Position numbers and translations under genes: made by a program. Under the pieces are notes generated by a model. The model had not been told where the DNA came from. It did no database searches and saw only the letters and a list, made by a program, of their open reading frames with translations. Below are positions 19,338 to 28,042 of a stretch of DNA of 64,000 bases, one piece after another. Each line of letters begins with the position of its first letter. Position 1 is the stretch's first letter. This stretch comes from Pseudoalteromonas viridis (GTDB lineage: Bacteria > Pseudomonadota > Gammaproteobacteria > Enterobacterales > Alteromonadaceae), in assembly GCF_017742995.1 (NCBI RefSeq), contig NZ_CP072425.1:2542001-2606000 (forward strand), given 5' to 3'.

Positions 19338-19362
19338 AAAGGCCCTGCTAATGTGGGCCTTT
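19338..19362. terminator. Hairpin between convergent thioesterase and beta-barrel genes
   Basis: Perfect arms AAAGGCCC / GGGCCTTT with a nine-base loop, 4 bases after the thioesterase stop and 17 before the barrel gene's stop. The A- and T-rich stem ends suit termination in both directions. Confidence 0.7.
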
Positions 19363-19379
19363 GTTACAGCGAAGTGGTA

Positions 19380-19982
19380 TTAAAAGCTGTAGCGGTATTT
19401 GACTTCCGTTTGTGTGTATTCCACACCATTGGTGTATTCCAGCACCACAGCGGAGCGCTGCGTAAAGTCAAAGCGCAGACCGATATTAATAAAAATACCA
19501 TCGTCATCATCTCTGGAGTTGTCCAGTAACTCATAACCTGCCTGACCATAGGCGCTAATGCGCTGGGAGAAGGCGTGTTCGTACTCACCATAAATACGGC
19601 GTGTATCTATTGTTGAGTTGGCATTTTTCGTTGAAACTTCAAACTCGCCAACCTGAGCCCCTACCGCCAGACGACCATTGTCTGTTGTGCGCAGAATGTA
19701 GCCCAAATTAAAGGTGGTTTCATCAACGTCGTAATCGTCATCGAACAGGTCGTCGAGCACATTCAGGCTGTCTGAGTGTTGATCGATTTTGAGGCCCATG
19801 AAAATGCCGTTAGCAAATTCATAGCTGCCTGCAATAATGAACCCCTGGGGATCTACAGAGCTTGGCGTACCTTCCAGACTGGTCTCACCATACCCTATTT
19901 CAAGGTAGCTTTTGCTCAGCTCTGCTGCCTGAGCGCCTAGAGATGCGGTAGCCAGCACTAGTCCTATTACTGCTTTATTCAC
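19380..19982 (-). CDS. Small outer-membrane beta-barrel protein
   Basis: GTG start at 19982 follows AAGGAT with good spacing and opens a signal peptide (VNKAVIGLVLATASLGAQA); the frame is open for 21 more codons upstream without a ribosome site. 200 residues. After the signal come alternating hydrophobic strands (YLEIGYGETSLEG, FIIAGSYEFANGIFMGLKID, FNLGYILRT, ISAYGQAGYELL, IFINIGLRFDF, AVVLEYTNGVEYTQTEVKYRYSF) and a terminal aromatic residue, the usual signature for the BAM machinery. An 8-10-strand barrel is likely. Function unknown. Confidence 0.78.
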   Translation of the reverse strand: MNKAVIGLVLATASLGAQAAELSKSYLEIGYGETSLEGTPSSVDPQGFIIAGSYEFANGIFMGLKIDQHSDSLNVLDDLFDDDYDVDETTFNLGYILRTTDNGRLAVGAQVGEFEVSTKNANSTIDTRRIYGEYEHAFSQRISAYGQAGYELLDNSRDDDDGIFINIGLRFDFTQRSAVVLEYTNGVEYTQTEVKYRYSF

Positions 19983-20113
19983 TTTATATCCTTTTAATTG
20001 TTCTAATGAAATCTTATGCGTGAAATGTATCACTATTGGATACATAAGTGAAAGGCTAAGTCTATGTTTTATGTTATTAAGTGTTACTTTCTGATAATGA
20101 CTGAAAAGGAGAA

Positions 20114-20488
20114 TCAGCCTTCGTTGGCCTTATCCAGTGGAGTAACATTAGATGGCTTTGCGCGATGATTTAGCTGGCCCTGGATATGCGCGCCGGCTTG
20201 AATGCTCAGTGTATCGTGTTCGATATCACCAGTCACTCTGGCGCTGGGCTCCAGCGTAACACTGTCGGCGTTGATCCCGCCCTGAACTTGGCCACGCACC
20301 TGTACTTGTTTGGCGATAATATTGCCTTCCACAAGTCCAGATTCGCCGATGATCAGTTGAGTGACATTGAGGTCACCCGTTACTTTGCCATCTATCTGAA
20401 GTTCACCATCGCAGTGGATGTTGCCTGTGATTTCGGTGTCGGGAGAAATAAGCGAGAAAGGAAATGAATTTTTCTTTTTATTGAACAC
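20114..20488 (-). CDS. Bactofilin (polymer-forming cytoskeletal protein)
   Basis: 124 residues from a GTG start that overlaps the end of the upstream peptidase gene by 11 bases. The central part has the repeating hydrophobic/glycine rungs of a bactofilin beta-helix (TEITGNIHCDGELQIDGKVTG, LIIGESGLVEGNIIAK, VTLEPSARVTGDI). Bactofilins polymerise at the membrane and position cell-wall enzymes. Pairing with an M23 endopeptidase is a common arrangement, so the two very probably work together in local peptidoglycan remodelling. Confidence 0.93.
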   Translation of the reverse strand: MFNKKKNSFPFSLISPDTEITGNIHCDGELQIDGKVTGDLNVTQLIIGESGLVEGNIIAKQVQVRGQVQGGINADSVTLEPSARVTGDIEHDTLSIQAGAHIQGQLNHRAKPSNVTPLDKANEG

Positions 20489-21584
20489 GTTTGAGCACTC
20501 TTGCCAGTTTTACAGGATTTATATGCTTTTTATCCTGTAACACCTCATAATGCAAGTGTGTACTGGTACTACGACCTGTGCTGCCCATCAGTGCAATCAC
20601 GTCTGACTGTCTGACTGCCTGGCCTTTTTTCACTTTGATGGTGTGTAAATGACCATAACGCGTGACGATACCGTTCGCATGTTGAATTTCAATAAACTTA
20701 CCGTATCCGCCATTTTTACCCGCTCTACTGATCACCCCATCTGCCGGCGCAATGATCTGGGTTTTATGCCAGCCGGCCATATCAACGCCTTTGTGGTAGG
20801 CTCGGCGACCTGTGATAGGGTCTTTACGAAAGCCAAACGCGCTGGAAATATAATATTTGTCGTGCGCGACAGGCATCATTTTGGGGGTGGAGTGTAATAG
20901 GTTCTCTAACTGATTGAGTTGCACTGAGTCATCGATTAGCTGGGTGTAATGTGCACTTAACAGCGTTGCATCAACCTGATGATAAGGACCACCCTGTGCG
21001 GTGTTATTGTCGCTGCTCAAAGAGAGACCTGCTTCGTTAAATCCGGCCATCAACTGGCTATGGCGCGCCGAAATAATCGCTTGCAATGTCTCAAGCAAGG
21101 CGGCCTGGGCATCGTCCAGCTCAGCGCTGTGCGTCTCGAACTCATCGCTGTCATTGATATCCCCAGCACCAGGTTGCGCATCAATGGGCTGTTGGCTTTC
21201 TGGCAGAGGCACTGCTGCGTCTGCCTGCTCTGTAATAGATGTTGGCAGGGCGCTAACAATTTCACTGAGTACCGTGTGTTGTTCGTTCAAAGTGGCAAGC
21301 TGAGTCTGCTGCTGTGACAGACGCTCAGCCAGCTGTTGTTTCTCTTGTGCCCAGGCCTGTTGCTGTGTCTGAAGCTGGGCTTGCAGTGCGCTGACGGTGT
21401 CTTGTTGCTTAAAAAACGCTGATGTACTGATAACTAACCAGGTAAGAGCACTACAAACCAGCACTAGTGCAATAAATTGCAACCAGCCAGGTACAACCAT
21501 CAGACTAACCTGGCCATTCTGGCGCAGCATTAGCTGTTTAGGTTGAAATAATGATGTGATCAGGCGTTTGATATAGCGAAACAT
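20478..21584 (-). CDS. M23 family metallopeptidase (LytM-type) with membrane anchor and coiled coil
   Basis: 368 residues. N-terminal membrane helix (about 29-52), a Gln/Glu-rich coiled coil (about 60-110), a variable linker, and a C-terminal LytM domain with all zinc and catalytic motifs: HKGVD, GHLHTIKVKKGQ and HLHYEV. It should cleave peptidoglycan crosslinks in the periplasm. It overlaps and is cotranscribed with the bactofilin gene, which suggests spatial control of its activity. Confidence 0.93.
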   Translation of the reverse strand: MFRYIKRLITSLFQPKQLMLRQNGQVSLMVVPGWLQFIALVLVCSALTWLVISTSAFFKQQDTVSALQAQLQTQQQAWAQEKQQLAERLSQQQTQLATLNEQHTVLSEIVSALPTSITEQADAAVPLPESQQPIDAQPGAGDINDSDEFETHSAELDDAQAALLETLQAIISARHSQLMAGFNEAGLSLSSDNNTAQGGPYHQVDATLLSAHYTQLIDDSVQLNQLENLLHSTPKMMPVAHDKYYISSAFGFRKDPITGRRAYHKGVDMAGWHKTQIIAPADGVISRAGKNGGYGKFIEIQHANGIVTRYGHLHTIKVKKGQAVRQSDVIALMGSTGRSTSTHLHYEVLQDKKHINPVKLARVLKRVQ

Positions 21585-21651
21585 AACACGTAAAAATTAA
21601 AAATAACGACCCACTTTAACAATTTTTATGCAAAAAGCCAGTATTTACTTA

Positions 21652-21681
21652 CAAAAAAAAGGTGTACTTAAGCACACCTTT
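21652..21681 (-). terminator. Terminator of the fumarylacetoacetase gene
   Basis: On the minus strand, AAAGGTGT...ACACCTTT with an eight-base loop is followed by a run of at least eight T. It lies 31 bases after the stop. Confidence 0.85.
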
Positions 21682-21712
21682 GTTTTCTATAGAAAAGCTT
21701 TTGCGTTTGCGA

Positions 21713-23026
21713 TTACTTCGCTGGCAGGATAGTGCCTTCGACAGAACCGAAGCCGATACGTGCAAAGCCGTTCGCTTCACACCAGCCACGCATAATGACC
21801 TTGTCGCCGTCTTCCAGGAACTTACGCTCTTCACCATTGTCCAGGGTGATGGTTTCTTTGCCGCCACGAGACAGCTCAAGCAGTGAACCCGCTTCTTCAT
21901 GCTCAGGGCCAGACTGAGTACCAGAGCCCAGCATGTCGCCCGGCAGGAAGTTACAGCCGTTTACTGTGTGGTGAGTCACCATTTGTGCCACAGTCCAGTA
22001 GCTGTGCTTGAAGCTAGACTCAGACAGCTTGCTTGGCGCTGCATTGGCTTCACGCATTTTTGCGGTTTCAAGCAGTACGTCCATCTGAATATCGAAAGCA
22101 CCCGATTCACGGTTTTGTGCAGACTCAAGATAGTCCAGTGGCTGAGGGTCTTGCTCGTCACGGTGCCAGTTAGTGCGGTACGGTGCCAGTGCTTCAGTAG
22201 TGACAATCCACGGCGACACCGTTGAGGCAAAGTTTTTCGCCAGGAACGGACCTAACGGCTGGTATTCCCAGGCTTGCAGATCACGGGCCGACCAGTCGTT
22301 GAACAGGCAGAAACCAAAGACATGGCTTTCGGCATCTTCAATCGAGATTGAATCGCCCAGCTCATTCCCTTTACCCAGGTAAATACCTAGCTCCAGCTCA
22401 TAGTCCAGGCGCTTACAAGGACCAAAAGACGGCGTATCCGCATCTGGCGCTTTAGTCTGGCCTTTCGGGCGCGGGAAGCTCTGACCAGATACATCAATTG
22501 ATGAAGCACGGCCATGGTAACCGATTGGTACCCACTTGTAGTTAGGCAGCAAAGGGTTGTCCGGACGGAACAAGCTACCTACCGCAGTGGCGTGGTAGAT
22601 TGAAGTATAGAAATCGGTGTAATCACCAATGTGACAAGGCAATGCATATTCAACGTCAGATTGTGCAACCAACGCCGCTTCTAGTGCACCCTGGTGCTCT
22701 GAGCCTTCACGAAGAGCACGAGACAGTGCCAGGCGCAGTGCTGACCAGTAGTTCTGGCCCATACCCATAAACTCATTCAGTTTAGGTGCATTGGCCGCCT
22801 CTACCGCGTCCTGTGCTTCGCCACTGAAGATGCCTGCTGCGGCAACCACAGCCAGATCCAGTACTTGATCGCCAATGGCAACGCCGCCACGGAACTCTTC
22901 TGCACTGTTTTTACGACGGAATGACGCAAATGGCAGGTTTTGAATAGGGAAGTCAGTCCCGGCCTGGTTAGCGCTGGCAACCCAGCTCTTCAAATTAATG
23001 TCGTGCGTTTCGTTGATAAAAGACAT
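21713..23026 (-). CDS. fahA: Fumarylacetoacetase
   Basis: Hydrolyses fumarylacetoacetate to fumarate and acetoacetate, the last step of tyrosine breakdown. ATG at 23026 follows AAGGAAAG; 437 residues. N-terminal SH3-like part (FGVAIG-type LPFASFRR...RGGVAIGDQVLDL), then the catalytic fold with DYTDFYTSIYHATAVG, PNYKWVPIGYHGRASS, DYELELGIYLG, FCLFNDWSARDLQAWEYQPLGPF and a late GDMLGSGTQSGPE, all conserved in the eukaryote-like FAH type. It follows hppD in the same direction, separated by 156 bases with a hairpin. Homogentisate dioxygenase and maleylacetoacetate isomerase genes are not in the window. Confidence 0.96.
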   Translation of the reverse strand: MSFINETHDINLKSWVASANQAGTDFPIQNLPFASFRRKNSAEEFRGGVAIGDQVLDLAVVAAAGIFSGEAQDAVEAANAPKLNEFMGMGQNYWSALRLALSRALREGSEHQGALEAALVAQSDVEYALPCHIGDYTDFYTSIYHATAVGSLFRPDNPLLPNYKWVPIGYHGRASSIDVSGQSFPRPKGQTKAPDADTPSFGPCKRLDYELELGIYLGKGNELGDSISIEDAESHVFGFCLFNDWSARDLQAWEYQPLGPFLAKNFASTVSPWIVTTEALAPYRTNWHRDEQDPQPLDYLESAQNRESGAFDIQMDVLLETAKMREANAAPSKLSESSFKHSYWTVAQMVTHHTVNGCNFLPGDMLGSGTQSGPEHEEAGSLLELSRGGKETITLDNGEERKFLEDGDKVIMRGWCEANGFARIGFGSVEGTILPAK

Positions 23027-23123
23027 GGTCTTTCCTTTTTGCAAGTTTGAGGCTGTTCTCAGATGTGGTGATAGCGTTCTGATTTTTCAATGCAACACCT
23101 GAGTTTCAGCCAAATTAAACGGC

Positions 23124-23159
23124 AAAAGCAGCCACAAGGCATTGCCTCAAGCTGCTTTT
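23124..23159 (-). terminator. Hairpin between hppD and the fumarylacetoacetase gene
   Basis: AAAAGCAGC pairs with GCTGCTTTT, with an inner AGGCA/TGCCT extension. It lies 24 bases after the hppD stop. The T-run is short, so partial read-through into fahA is possible. Confidence 0.6.
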
Positions 23160-23182
23160 AAATTTCTACTCTCAAAGGAGAA

Positions 23183-24229
23183 TTAGATCACGCCGCGGCG
23201 TTCCTGATCACGCTCGATAGACTCGAACAGTGCCTGGAAGTTACCTTCACCGAAACCACCGTCGTCAACACGCTGGATCATTTCGATAAAGATAGGGCCA
23301 AACAGGTTCTTAGTGAAGATCTGTAGCAGGTAGCAATCTTCGCTCTGGCTGTCTACCAGGATCTGGTGCTCTTTGATCTTTTCACGGTCTTCTTTAACCC
23401 AAGGTACACGGTCAAAGATGGTGTCGTAGTAGTGATCAACAATGTCTAATGTTGCAATGTTAGTCTGGTCAAGTTTGTCCAGTGATGCAACCAGGTCGTT
23501 GGTCAAAAACGCCAGGTGCTGTACGCCCGGGCCATTGTACTCGTCCAGGTACTCATCGATTTGGTTGTTGTTGTCGTCTTTACCTTCGTTAATTGGAATA
23601 GAGAAGGTGCCACACGGAGATTTCAGTGCGTATGACAACAGGGCTGTCTTCTGACCTTTGATGTCGAAGTAACGAACTTCAGTAAAGCCGAATACGTCTT
23701 TGTAGAAGTTTGCCCATGTTTCCATGGTGCCTTTGTATACGTTGTTAGTCAGGTGGTCGATACGCAGGAAGCCTTTGTCTTCAACAACCACTTGCTCTTC
23801 CAAGTCAACAAAGTCTTGCTCGAAGATAGACCCTTTGTCACCGAATACGTCGATGAAGTAGATCAGGCTGTCACCGATGCCGTAGATGGCCGGGTAAGGC
23901 AAGTCTTTGTGGGTTGAATCAGTGGCAGGCTTAGCACCGCGCTCAACCGCGATTTCAAACGCTTTTTGCGCGTCTTCTACACGCCAGCCCATAGAGCAGA
24001 TAGCTGGACCGTGGCTCTTAGCGAATTCAGCAGAGAAACCGCCGCGCTCTTTGTTCAGCAGGAAGTGAATGTCATGCTGGTTGTAGTACAGGATGTCTTT
24101 GTCTTTGAACTTTTTCAGTTTAGAAAAACCAAAATCGGCAAAAATCTTTTCCATGTAGTCCGCATCTGGTGTTGCGTACTCGGTAAACTCAATGCCAACT
24201 AGGCCTAGAGGATTTGTTACTTCACTCAT
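23183..24229 (-). CDS. hppD: 4-hydroxyphenylpyruvate dioxygenase
   Basis: Converts 4-hydroxyphenylpyruvate to homogentisate in tyrosine breakdown. The ATG at 24229 (MSEVTNPLGLVGIEF) is preceded by GGGAG; the frame reaches 21 codons further without need. 348 residues. Two vicinal-oxygen-chelate halves carry the iron ligands: His in IDHLTNNV, His in VQHLAFLTND and Glu in FGPIFIEMIQR. The conserved C-terminal FGEGNFQALFESIERDQ helix is present. A TyrR-type operator candidate lies about 113 bases upstream, and a tyrR gene is present at 47097. Confidence 0.97.
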   Translation of the reverse strand: MSEVTNPLGLVGIEFTEYATPDADYMEKIFADFGFSKLKKFKDKDILYYNQHDIHFLLNKERGGFSAEFAKSHGPAICSMGWRVEDAQKAFEIAVERGAKPATDSTHKDLPYPAIYGIGDSLIYFIDVFGDKGSIFEQDFVDLEEQVVVEDKGFLRIDHLTNNVYKGTMETWANFYKDVFGFTEVRYFDIKGQKTALLSYALKSPCGTFSIPINEGKDDNNNQIDEYLDEYNGPGVQHLAFLTNDLVASLDKLDQTNIATLDIVDHYYDTIFDRVPWVKEDREKIKEHQILVDSQSEDCYLLQIFTKNLFGPIFIEMIQRVDDGGFGEGNFQALFESIERDQERRGVI

Positions 24230-24341
24230 TGTCTTACTCCCGCTTAAAAGCACTGGATCGCTATTTGTTTTGTGCTGTGGATGATTAATCAAAATGGCAA
24301 AAAGGGGAAGCTATGGGCATGATTTAGCAAGCGGGTAAAAT

Positions 24342-24359
24342 GTAAATTCTGTCGTACAA
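24342..24359. promoter_or_regulatory. Candidate TyrR/PhhR operator upstream of hppD
   Basis: TGTAAATTCTGTCGTACA fits TGTAAA-N6-TTTACA with two mismatches and keeps the invariant G and C at positions 2 and 17. It is about 113 bases before the hppD start, suitable for activation. TyrR-family control of hppD is known in related bacteria; here it is a pattern match only. Confidence 0.5.
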
Positions 24360-24608
24360 ATTGTCTGGATTATACGGATTGCGTGAACAGGATAAATTTA
24401 TCGATTAAAAGCCCTTTTTTGTTCTTTAAAATGGATTGTATTTCGGGTGGATTTTCAGCGGGGATTTATTTATCTATCTGAAAAATATCAACTTTAAAGT
24501 TTTGCGTTGACAGCGATATCACTTTGTTAGTGATACGGAGACAGGTACAGAAGAGGCAAAATTTCGCGTTGCTGTATTAATAAGTTTACAAATGAGGGCT
24601 GAAAACAG

Positions 24609-24637
24609 AAAAGCCGCACAAATTTAGTGCGGCTTTT
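24609..24637 (-). terminator. Terminator of the POT transporter gene
   Basis: Perfect 11-base arms AAAAGCCGCAC / GTGCGGCTTTT with a seven-base loop, 22 bases after the transporter stop. T-rich ends on both strands. Confidence 0.85.
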
Positions 24638-24658
24638 ACACGAGTCAGGAACTAGAAA

Positions 24659-26095
24659 TTACTGTCTTTCGCCAGAGATCTCTAGCTCTTTCTCAAGATA
24701 GTGCTCCTGAGTATGCGGCTCATCAGTGGTTCCTTCAGCGCCGTGCATCCAGTCAACCAGCTTGTTGCTAAGCAGGTACATTGCCAGTGCAGACAACAGC
24801 GCTGTTGCTCCCAAACCAATGAAGATGCTCATGGCATTGTTCATTGCTTCCTGGCCTTCGCCGATGAAAGAACCAACAAAGCCCGCGATTTTGTTCGCAA
24901 CCGCTGTACACAGGAACCACAGACCCATTAATAATGAAGCCAGGCGCAGTGGTGCCAGTTTACTCACCATAGACAGGCCAATTGGCGACAGACACAGTTC
25001 ACCCAGCGTGTGGAACAGGTAGAAAAGTACCAGCCACATCATACTGATCTGCAGGTTGCCCGCATCACTGCCTTCGGTGATAAGCGCCATCATCATTGTC
25101 AAAAAGCCCAGTGCCAGGAAGACTAACGCGATGGCAAACTTAACCGGTGAGTTAGGCTCACGTTTGTCCAGTTTCAGCCAGATCATGGCCACCAGTGGCG
25201 CGAAGATGATAATAAAGATAGAGTTCAGAGACTGGAACCATGACGCCGGGATTTCAAAGCCCATCAGCATACGGTCGGTGTAATCAGCGGCAAACAGGTT
25301 CATCAGACCACCGGCCTGCTCAAAGCCCATCCAGAAGATAATACTGAATACACTCATAGTGAAGATAACGCGGATACGGTCTTTTTCTTGACTGGTAAGC
25401 GGCTCTTTGGTGTTGCTGTTAGATTGTTGCTGAGACAGCTTAGCAGCAGGTACCACACCGATGTCGCCAAGATATTTCTGGCTTAATAGTAGCTGCATCA
25501 CAACGGAGATCACCATGCCGATACCTGCAGCGATGAAACCCGCTTGCCAGTTAATTTGTGCTGCCACATAACCTGCGATAAGTGGACCCAACGCACCACC
25601 TAAGTTGATACCCATGTAGAAAATCGTGAAGGCACCGTCGCGGCGCTTATCACCTTCCTGGTACAAGTCACCAACCATGGTCGAGATGTTTGGCTTAAAC
25701 AGACCGTTACCGGCACATAATAATGCCAGACCAATATAGAAAACCTGTTCTTCCATACCGGCAACCAGGCCATGCGGAATACCCATAGTAAAGTGGCCTG
25801 CGGCCATCAGGATACCACCAATGATGATGGCTTTACGCTGACCCAATACGTTATCGGCTAACCAACCACCGATCAAAGGGGTCAGGTAGACCGCCATGGT
25901 AAAGGTGCCGTACAGGCTCAGTGCATCGGCGTTAGTCCAGCCGAAGCCGCCGTTTTGTACCTGAGCAACCAGATAAAGAACCAGGATTGCACGCATTCCG
26001 TAGTAGCCAAAGCGCTCCCACATTTCCGTGCCGAAGAGTAAGAACAGGCCTTTTGGATGGCCCAGAAACTCACCGCGATTAGGTAATGAATTCAT
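24659..26095 (-). CDS. Proton-dependent oligopeptide transporter (POT/PTR family)
   Basis: 478-residue major-facilitator protein importing di- and tripeptides with protons. The first helix carries the family's ExxER motif (TEMWERFGYYGMRAILVLYL), and the second signature (FYMGINLGGALGPLIAGYV, about 158-177) is intact. Twelve to fourteen membrane helices are visible, with a charged cytoplasmic loop (about 218-240). Length matches E. coli DtpA-type proteins. Single gene in the same direction as hppD and between terminators. Peptide uptake would feed amino acid catabolism, but a functional link to hppD is only positional. Confidence 0.93.
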   Translation of the reverse strand: MNSLPNRGEFLGHPKGLFLLFGTEMWERFGYYGMRAILVLYLVAQVQNGGFGWTNADALSLYGTFTMAVYLTPLIGGWLADNVLGQRKAIIIGGILMAAGHFTMGIPHGLVAGMEEQVFYIGLALLCAGNGLFKPNISTMVGDLYQEGDKRRDGAFTIFYMGINLGGALGPLIAGYVAAQINWQAGFIAAGIGMVISVVMQLLLSQKYLGDIGVVPAAKLSQQQSNSNTKEPLTSQEKDRIRVIFTMSVFSIIFWMGFEQAGGLMNLFAADYTDRMLMGFEIPASWFQSLNSIFIIIFAPLVAMIWLKLDKREPNSPVKFAIALVFLALGFLTMMMALITEGSDAGNLQISMMWLVLFYLFHTLGELCLSPIGLSMVSKLAPLRLASLLMGLWFLCTAVANKIAGFVGSFIGEGQEAMNNAMSIFIGLGATALLSALAMYLLSNKLVDWMHGAEGTTDEPHTQEHYLEKELEISGERQ

Positions 26096-26323
26096 ATTAT
26101 TCCCATTTCAATCAAATGTGTTGTTTTGGCCTTAATATTATCGATGCCGAAGGTACTGTTGATGACAGTATTCAGCGGCATACTTTGAACGGGTGGCCAG
26201 TCCCCAAATGATTTCCAAGTTAAGTCAGTGTTGACTAACTATTCATTAAAAGCGCGTCAGTATACCTAGTGGGATGGCGATGGGGAAGCCTTACCAGCTG
26301 GGTTAGGCGCTTTTTGTATACAA

Positions 26324-26350
26324 AAAAACCAGCCTGTCTGGCTGGTTTTT
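26324..26350 (-). terminator. Terminator of the secreted DUF642-like protein gene
   Basis: Perfect arms AAAAACCAGCC / GGCTGGTTTTT with a five-base loop, 25 bases after the stop codon. Confidence 0.85.
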
Positions 26351-26374
26351 GCGCATATAGAGCGAATGTTCCGG

Positions 26375-27583
26375 TTATCGGCAGAAATTGTCGACAAAGG
26401 TCAGGTCGTTAATATGTTCAGGACCTTCCATGACTAAAGTGGCAACCGCTGTGTCTGGATTCATTTGCCAGATCTGTGCATTGCTGTTGGCTTCACGACC
26501 AGAAACATACAGTTTGCCATCAGCCGTAATCGCCAGGCCAGATGCCCAGTTTACGCCGTGCTCGCCAATCTTAGTCAGCTCCATATTGCCTTCATCCAGG
26601 GTATACAGTGACTTGCCGGTTAAAACGTAAAGGACGTTACCGTCTGCTGAGTAAGCAATATCGCCATGGCTGAAGTCGTCACCCGGGTATGACAATTTAC
26701 CCAGCACAGTTTTTTCGCCGCTGGTCATGTCGAAATCATACATGTAGGTTTTACTGGTGCTGCGTAAAGACACGCCATCCGGTGTAACCGCAGAGCGGTA
26801 CAAAGGCCATGACTTCGTATTGGCTATGCTGTATTGCTGGTTGCCATTCAAGTCCAGTGCCCACAAAGTGGATGCTTTGGTTTTACTATTGGTTTGTTCC
26901 ATAAAGTAAAGCACACCGTCTTTGCTGGCGATGTTCGACGCAGTGTGAGTCACACCTGATACTTTGCTGTACTGACCGGCGTCAATGTCAAAGTAATAGA
27001 CATAGCCACCTTCAGCCGAGCCATAATTATTAATCCCGAACAAACCTGTGACGCAGTCAGCGGTAACTGAGACGTTATCCAGTAGTGCACCGTATGAGTC
27101 TGAGTTGCCCGCACCGACAAATTTCAGGGTACTTTCGTCGCTGTTTGCAGTGACGTTAATCGTGTAGTGCTGCCAGCCACGTTGTGTGCCGTTTAGCTCT
27201 GCGATTACCTGGTCGTCCCAGTAAACGGTTGCTTTGTTGGTAGTGTTATTATTGGTAACACGTGGTGAATAGTAGAAGCTCACGACATACTGCTTGCCCG
27301 CTTCAGTCGCAACGCTCTGGTAAGCGCTGTAGTTGCGGGTTGAATCCAGCTCCAGATATTGCTCGCCATCCTGAGCCTGAATAAGGCCAAGGCGGTTAGT
27401 CTGAATTTCAAACTTAGCAGAGCTGCGGTTCCAGCCAGGCAAGGTTTTAAACAGGCTCCATGAACCGTTGACTGTATTTGACTGCTCAAAAGAGCCGTTA
27501 GTGATCAGGTTTTCACTGGCATTTGCAGCAAAGCTGCTGATTAGGGCGGCGCTGAGGCCAAGCGCAAGAACTGATAATTTCAT
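26375..27583 (-). CDS. Secreted protein with N-terminal DUF642/CBM-like and C-terminal propeller-like domains
   Basis: ATG at 27583 opens a signal peptide (MKLSVLALGLSAALISSFAANA); GGAG lies upstream. 402 residues. Residues about 25-175 look like a galactose-binding-fold DUF642 domain (NLITNGSFEQ, LPGWN, DGEQYLELDS, YSAYQSV, YVVSFYYSPR, LLDNVSVT). The rest contains repeated beta-rich units such as DIAYSADGNVLYVLTGKSLY and GLAITADGKLYVSGREANS, typical of a beta-propeller. Probably periplasmic or extracellular; glycan binding is plausible. Function not known. Confidence 0.78.
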   Translation of the reverse strand: MKLSVLALGLSAALISSFAANASENLITNGSFEQSNTVNGSWSLFKTLPGWNRSSAKFEIQTNRLGLIQAQDGEQYLELDSTRNYSAYQSVATEAGKQYVVSFYYSPRVTNNNTTNKATVYWDDQVIAELNGTQRGWQHYTINVTANSDESTLKFVGAGNSDSYGALLDNVSVTADCVTGLFGINNYGSAEGGYVYYFDIDAGQYSKVSGVTHTASNIASKDGVLYFMEQTNSKTKASTLWALDLNGNQQYSIANTKSWPLYRSAVTPDGVSLRSTSKTYMYDFDMTSGEKTVLGKLSYPGDDFSHGDIAYSADGNVLYVLTGKSLYTLDEGNMELTKIGEHGVNWASGLAITADGKLYVSGREANSNAQIWQMNPDTAVATLVMEGPEHINDLTFVDNFCR

Positions 27584-27826
27584 AGATATACTCCAGGGCT
27601 TCACTCTATTTGTGTAAATAAAATGTTATCCCTAATCAATTTTAACTAATCCCATTTTCTTACTTTTACACAGGTTGGTCAATTAGAAATCAAAAAATGA
27701 CTGTTAGTTCCGATTTATACCTCAAGACTGGATGGTAAAAACAATCCCAAAGTATTGGTTTTTGATTGCAGTGTACCTAATACTTTTACATGTCATCGGA
27801 GCTGTGTGGTTTCGCAATTTGCGCAT

Positions 27827-27886
27827 TTTTGCATTTTGAGAGGCCGGAAATGGTCATCTGACTGAGCAAAATGGCAAAATGCAAAA
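27827..27886. repeat. Twelve-base inverted repeat with 36-base spacer
   Basis: TTTTGCATTTTG (27827-27838) and CAAAATGCAAAA (27875-27886) are exact reverse complements. A second partial right arm, CAAAATGGCAAAATG, begins at 27867, giving two ways to pair. Might form a cruciform or RNA hairpin; AT-rich. Confidence 0.6.
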
Positions 27887-27935
27887 CGACACTGCATCTG
27901 AGGCATTCATAGGTGATCAGAGCAAGGAGTGTGCC

Positions 27936-28019
27936 CACATTAGGTGACTCACATTAAGTGATTCACATTAAGTGATTCACATTAAGTGATTCACATTAAG
28001 TGACCCACATTAAGTGATT
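27936..28019. repeat. Six tandem 14-base repeats (CACATTAAGTGATT)
   Basis: Copies begin at 27936, 27950, 27964, 27978, 27992 and 28006, with no spacer. Copies 2 to 4 share CACATTAAGTGATT exactly except for one base at the left edge of the array (CACATTAGGTGACT in the first) and a GACC end in copy 5. Each unit is a near-palindrome around TTAA (CAC-a-TTAA-GTG). The array is bounded by GCCCAC on the left and GTGGGC on the right, so its ends could pair. It lies 24 bases from the stop of the pgsB-like gene. Confidence 0.9.
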
Positions 28020-28042
28020 GTGGGCCTGAGAGTCTGTCCGTC

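Larger units (their letters stand above)
24230..24658. other. Regulatory region between hppD and the POT transporter
   Basis: No gene. Holds the hppD upstream region with a TyrR-type box (24342) and an AT-rich stretch, and at its right end the terminator of the transporter gene (24609). Confidence 0.5.
27584..28042. other. Non-coding stretch rich in repeats
   Basis: Between the end of the polymer-synthesis operon and the start of the secreted DUF642-like gene. Holds the long inverted repeat at 27827-27886 and the 14-base tandem repeats at 27936-28019. No reading frame is supported. Confidence 0.6.

Noticed and set aside
27936-28019. CRISPR array
   Set aside because: Units of 14 bases follow each other with no spacers, and there are no cas genes in the window.
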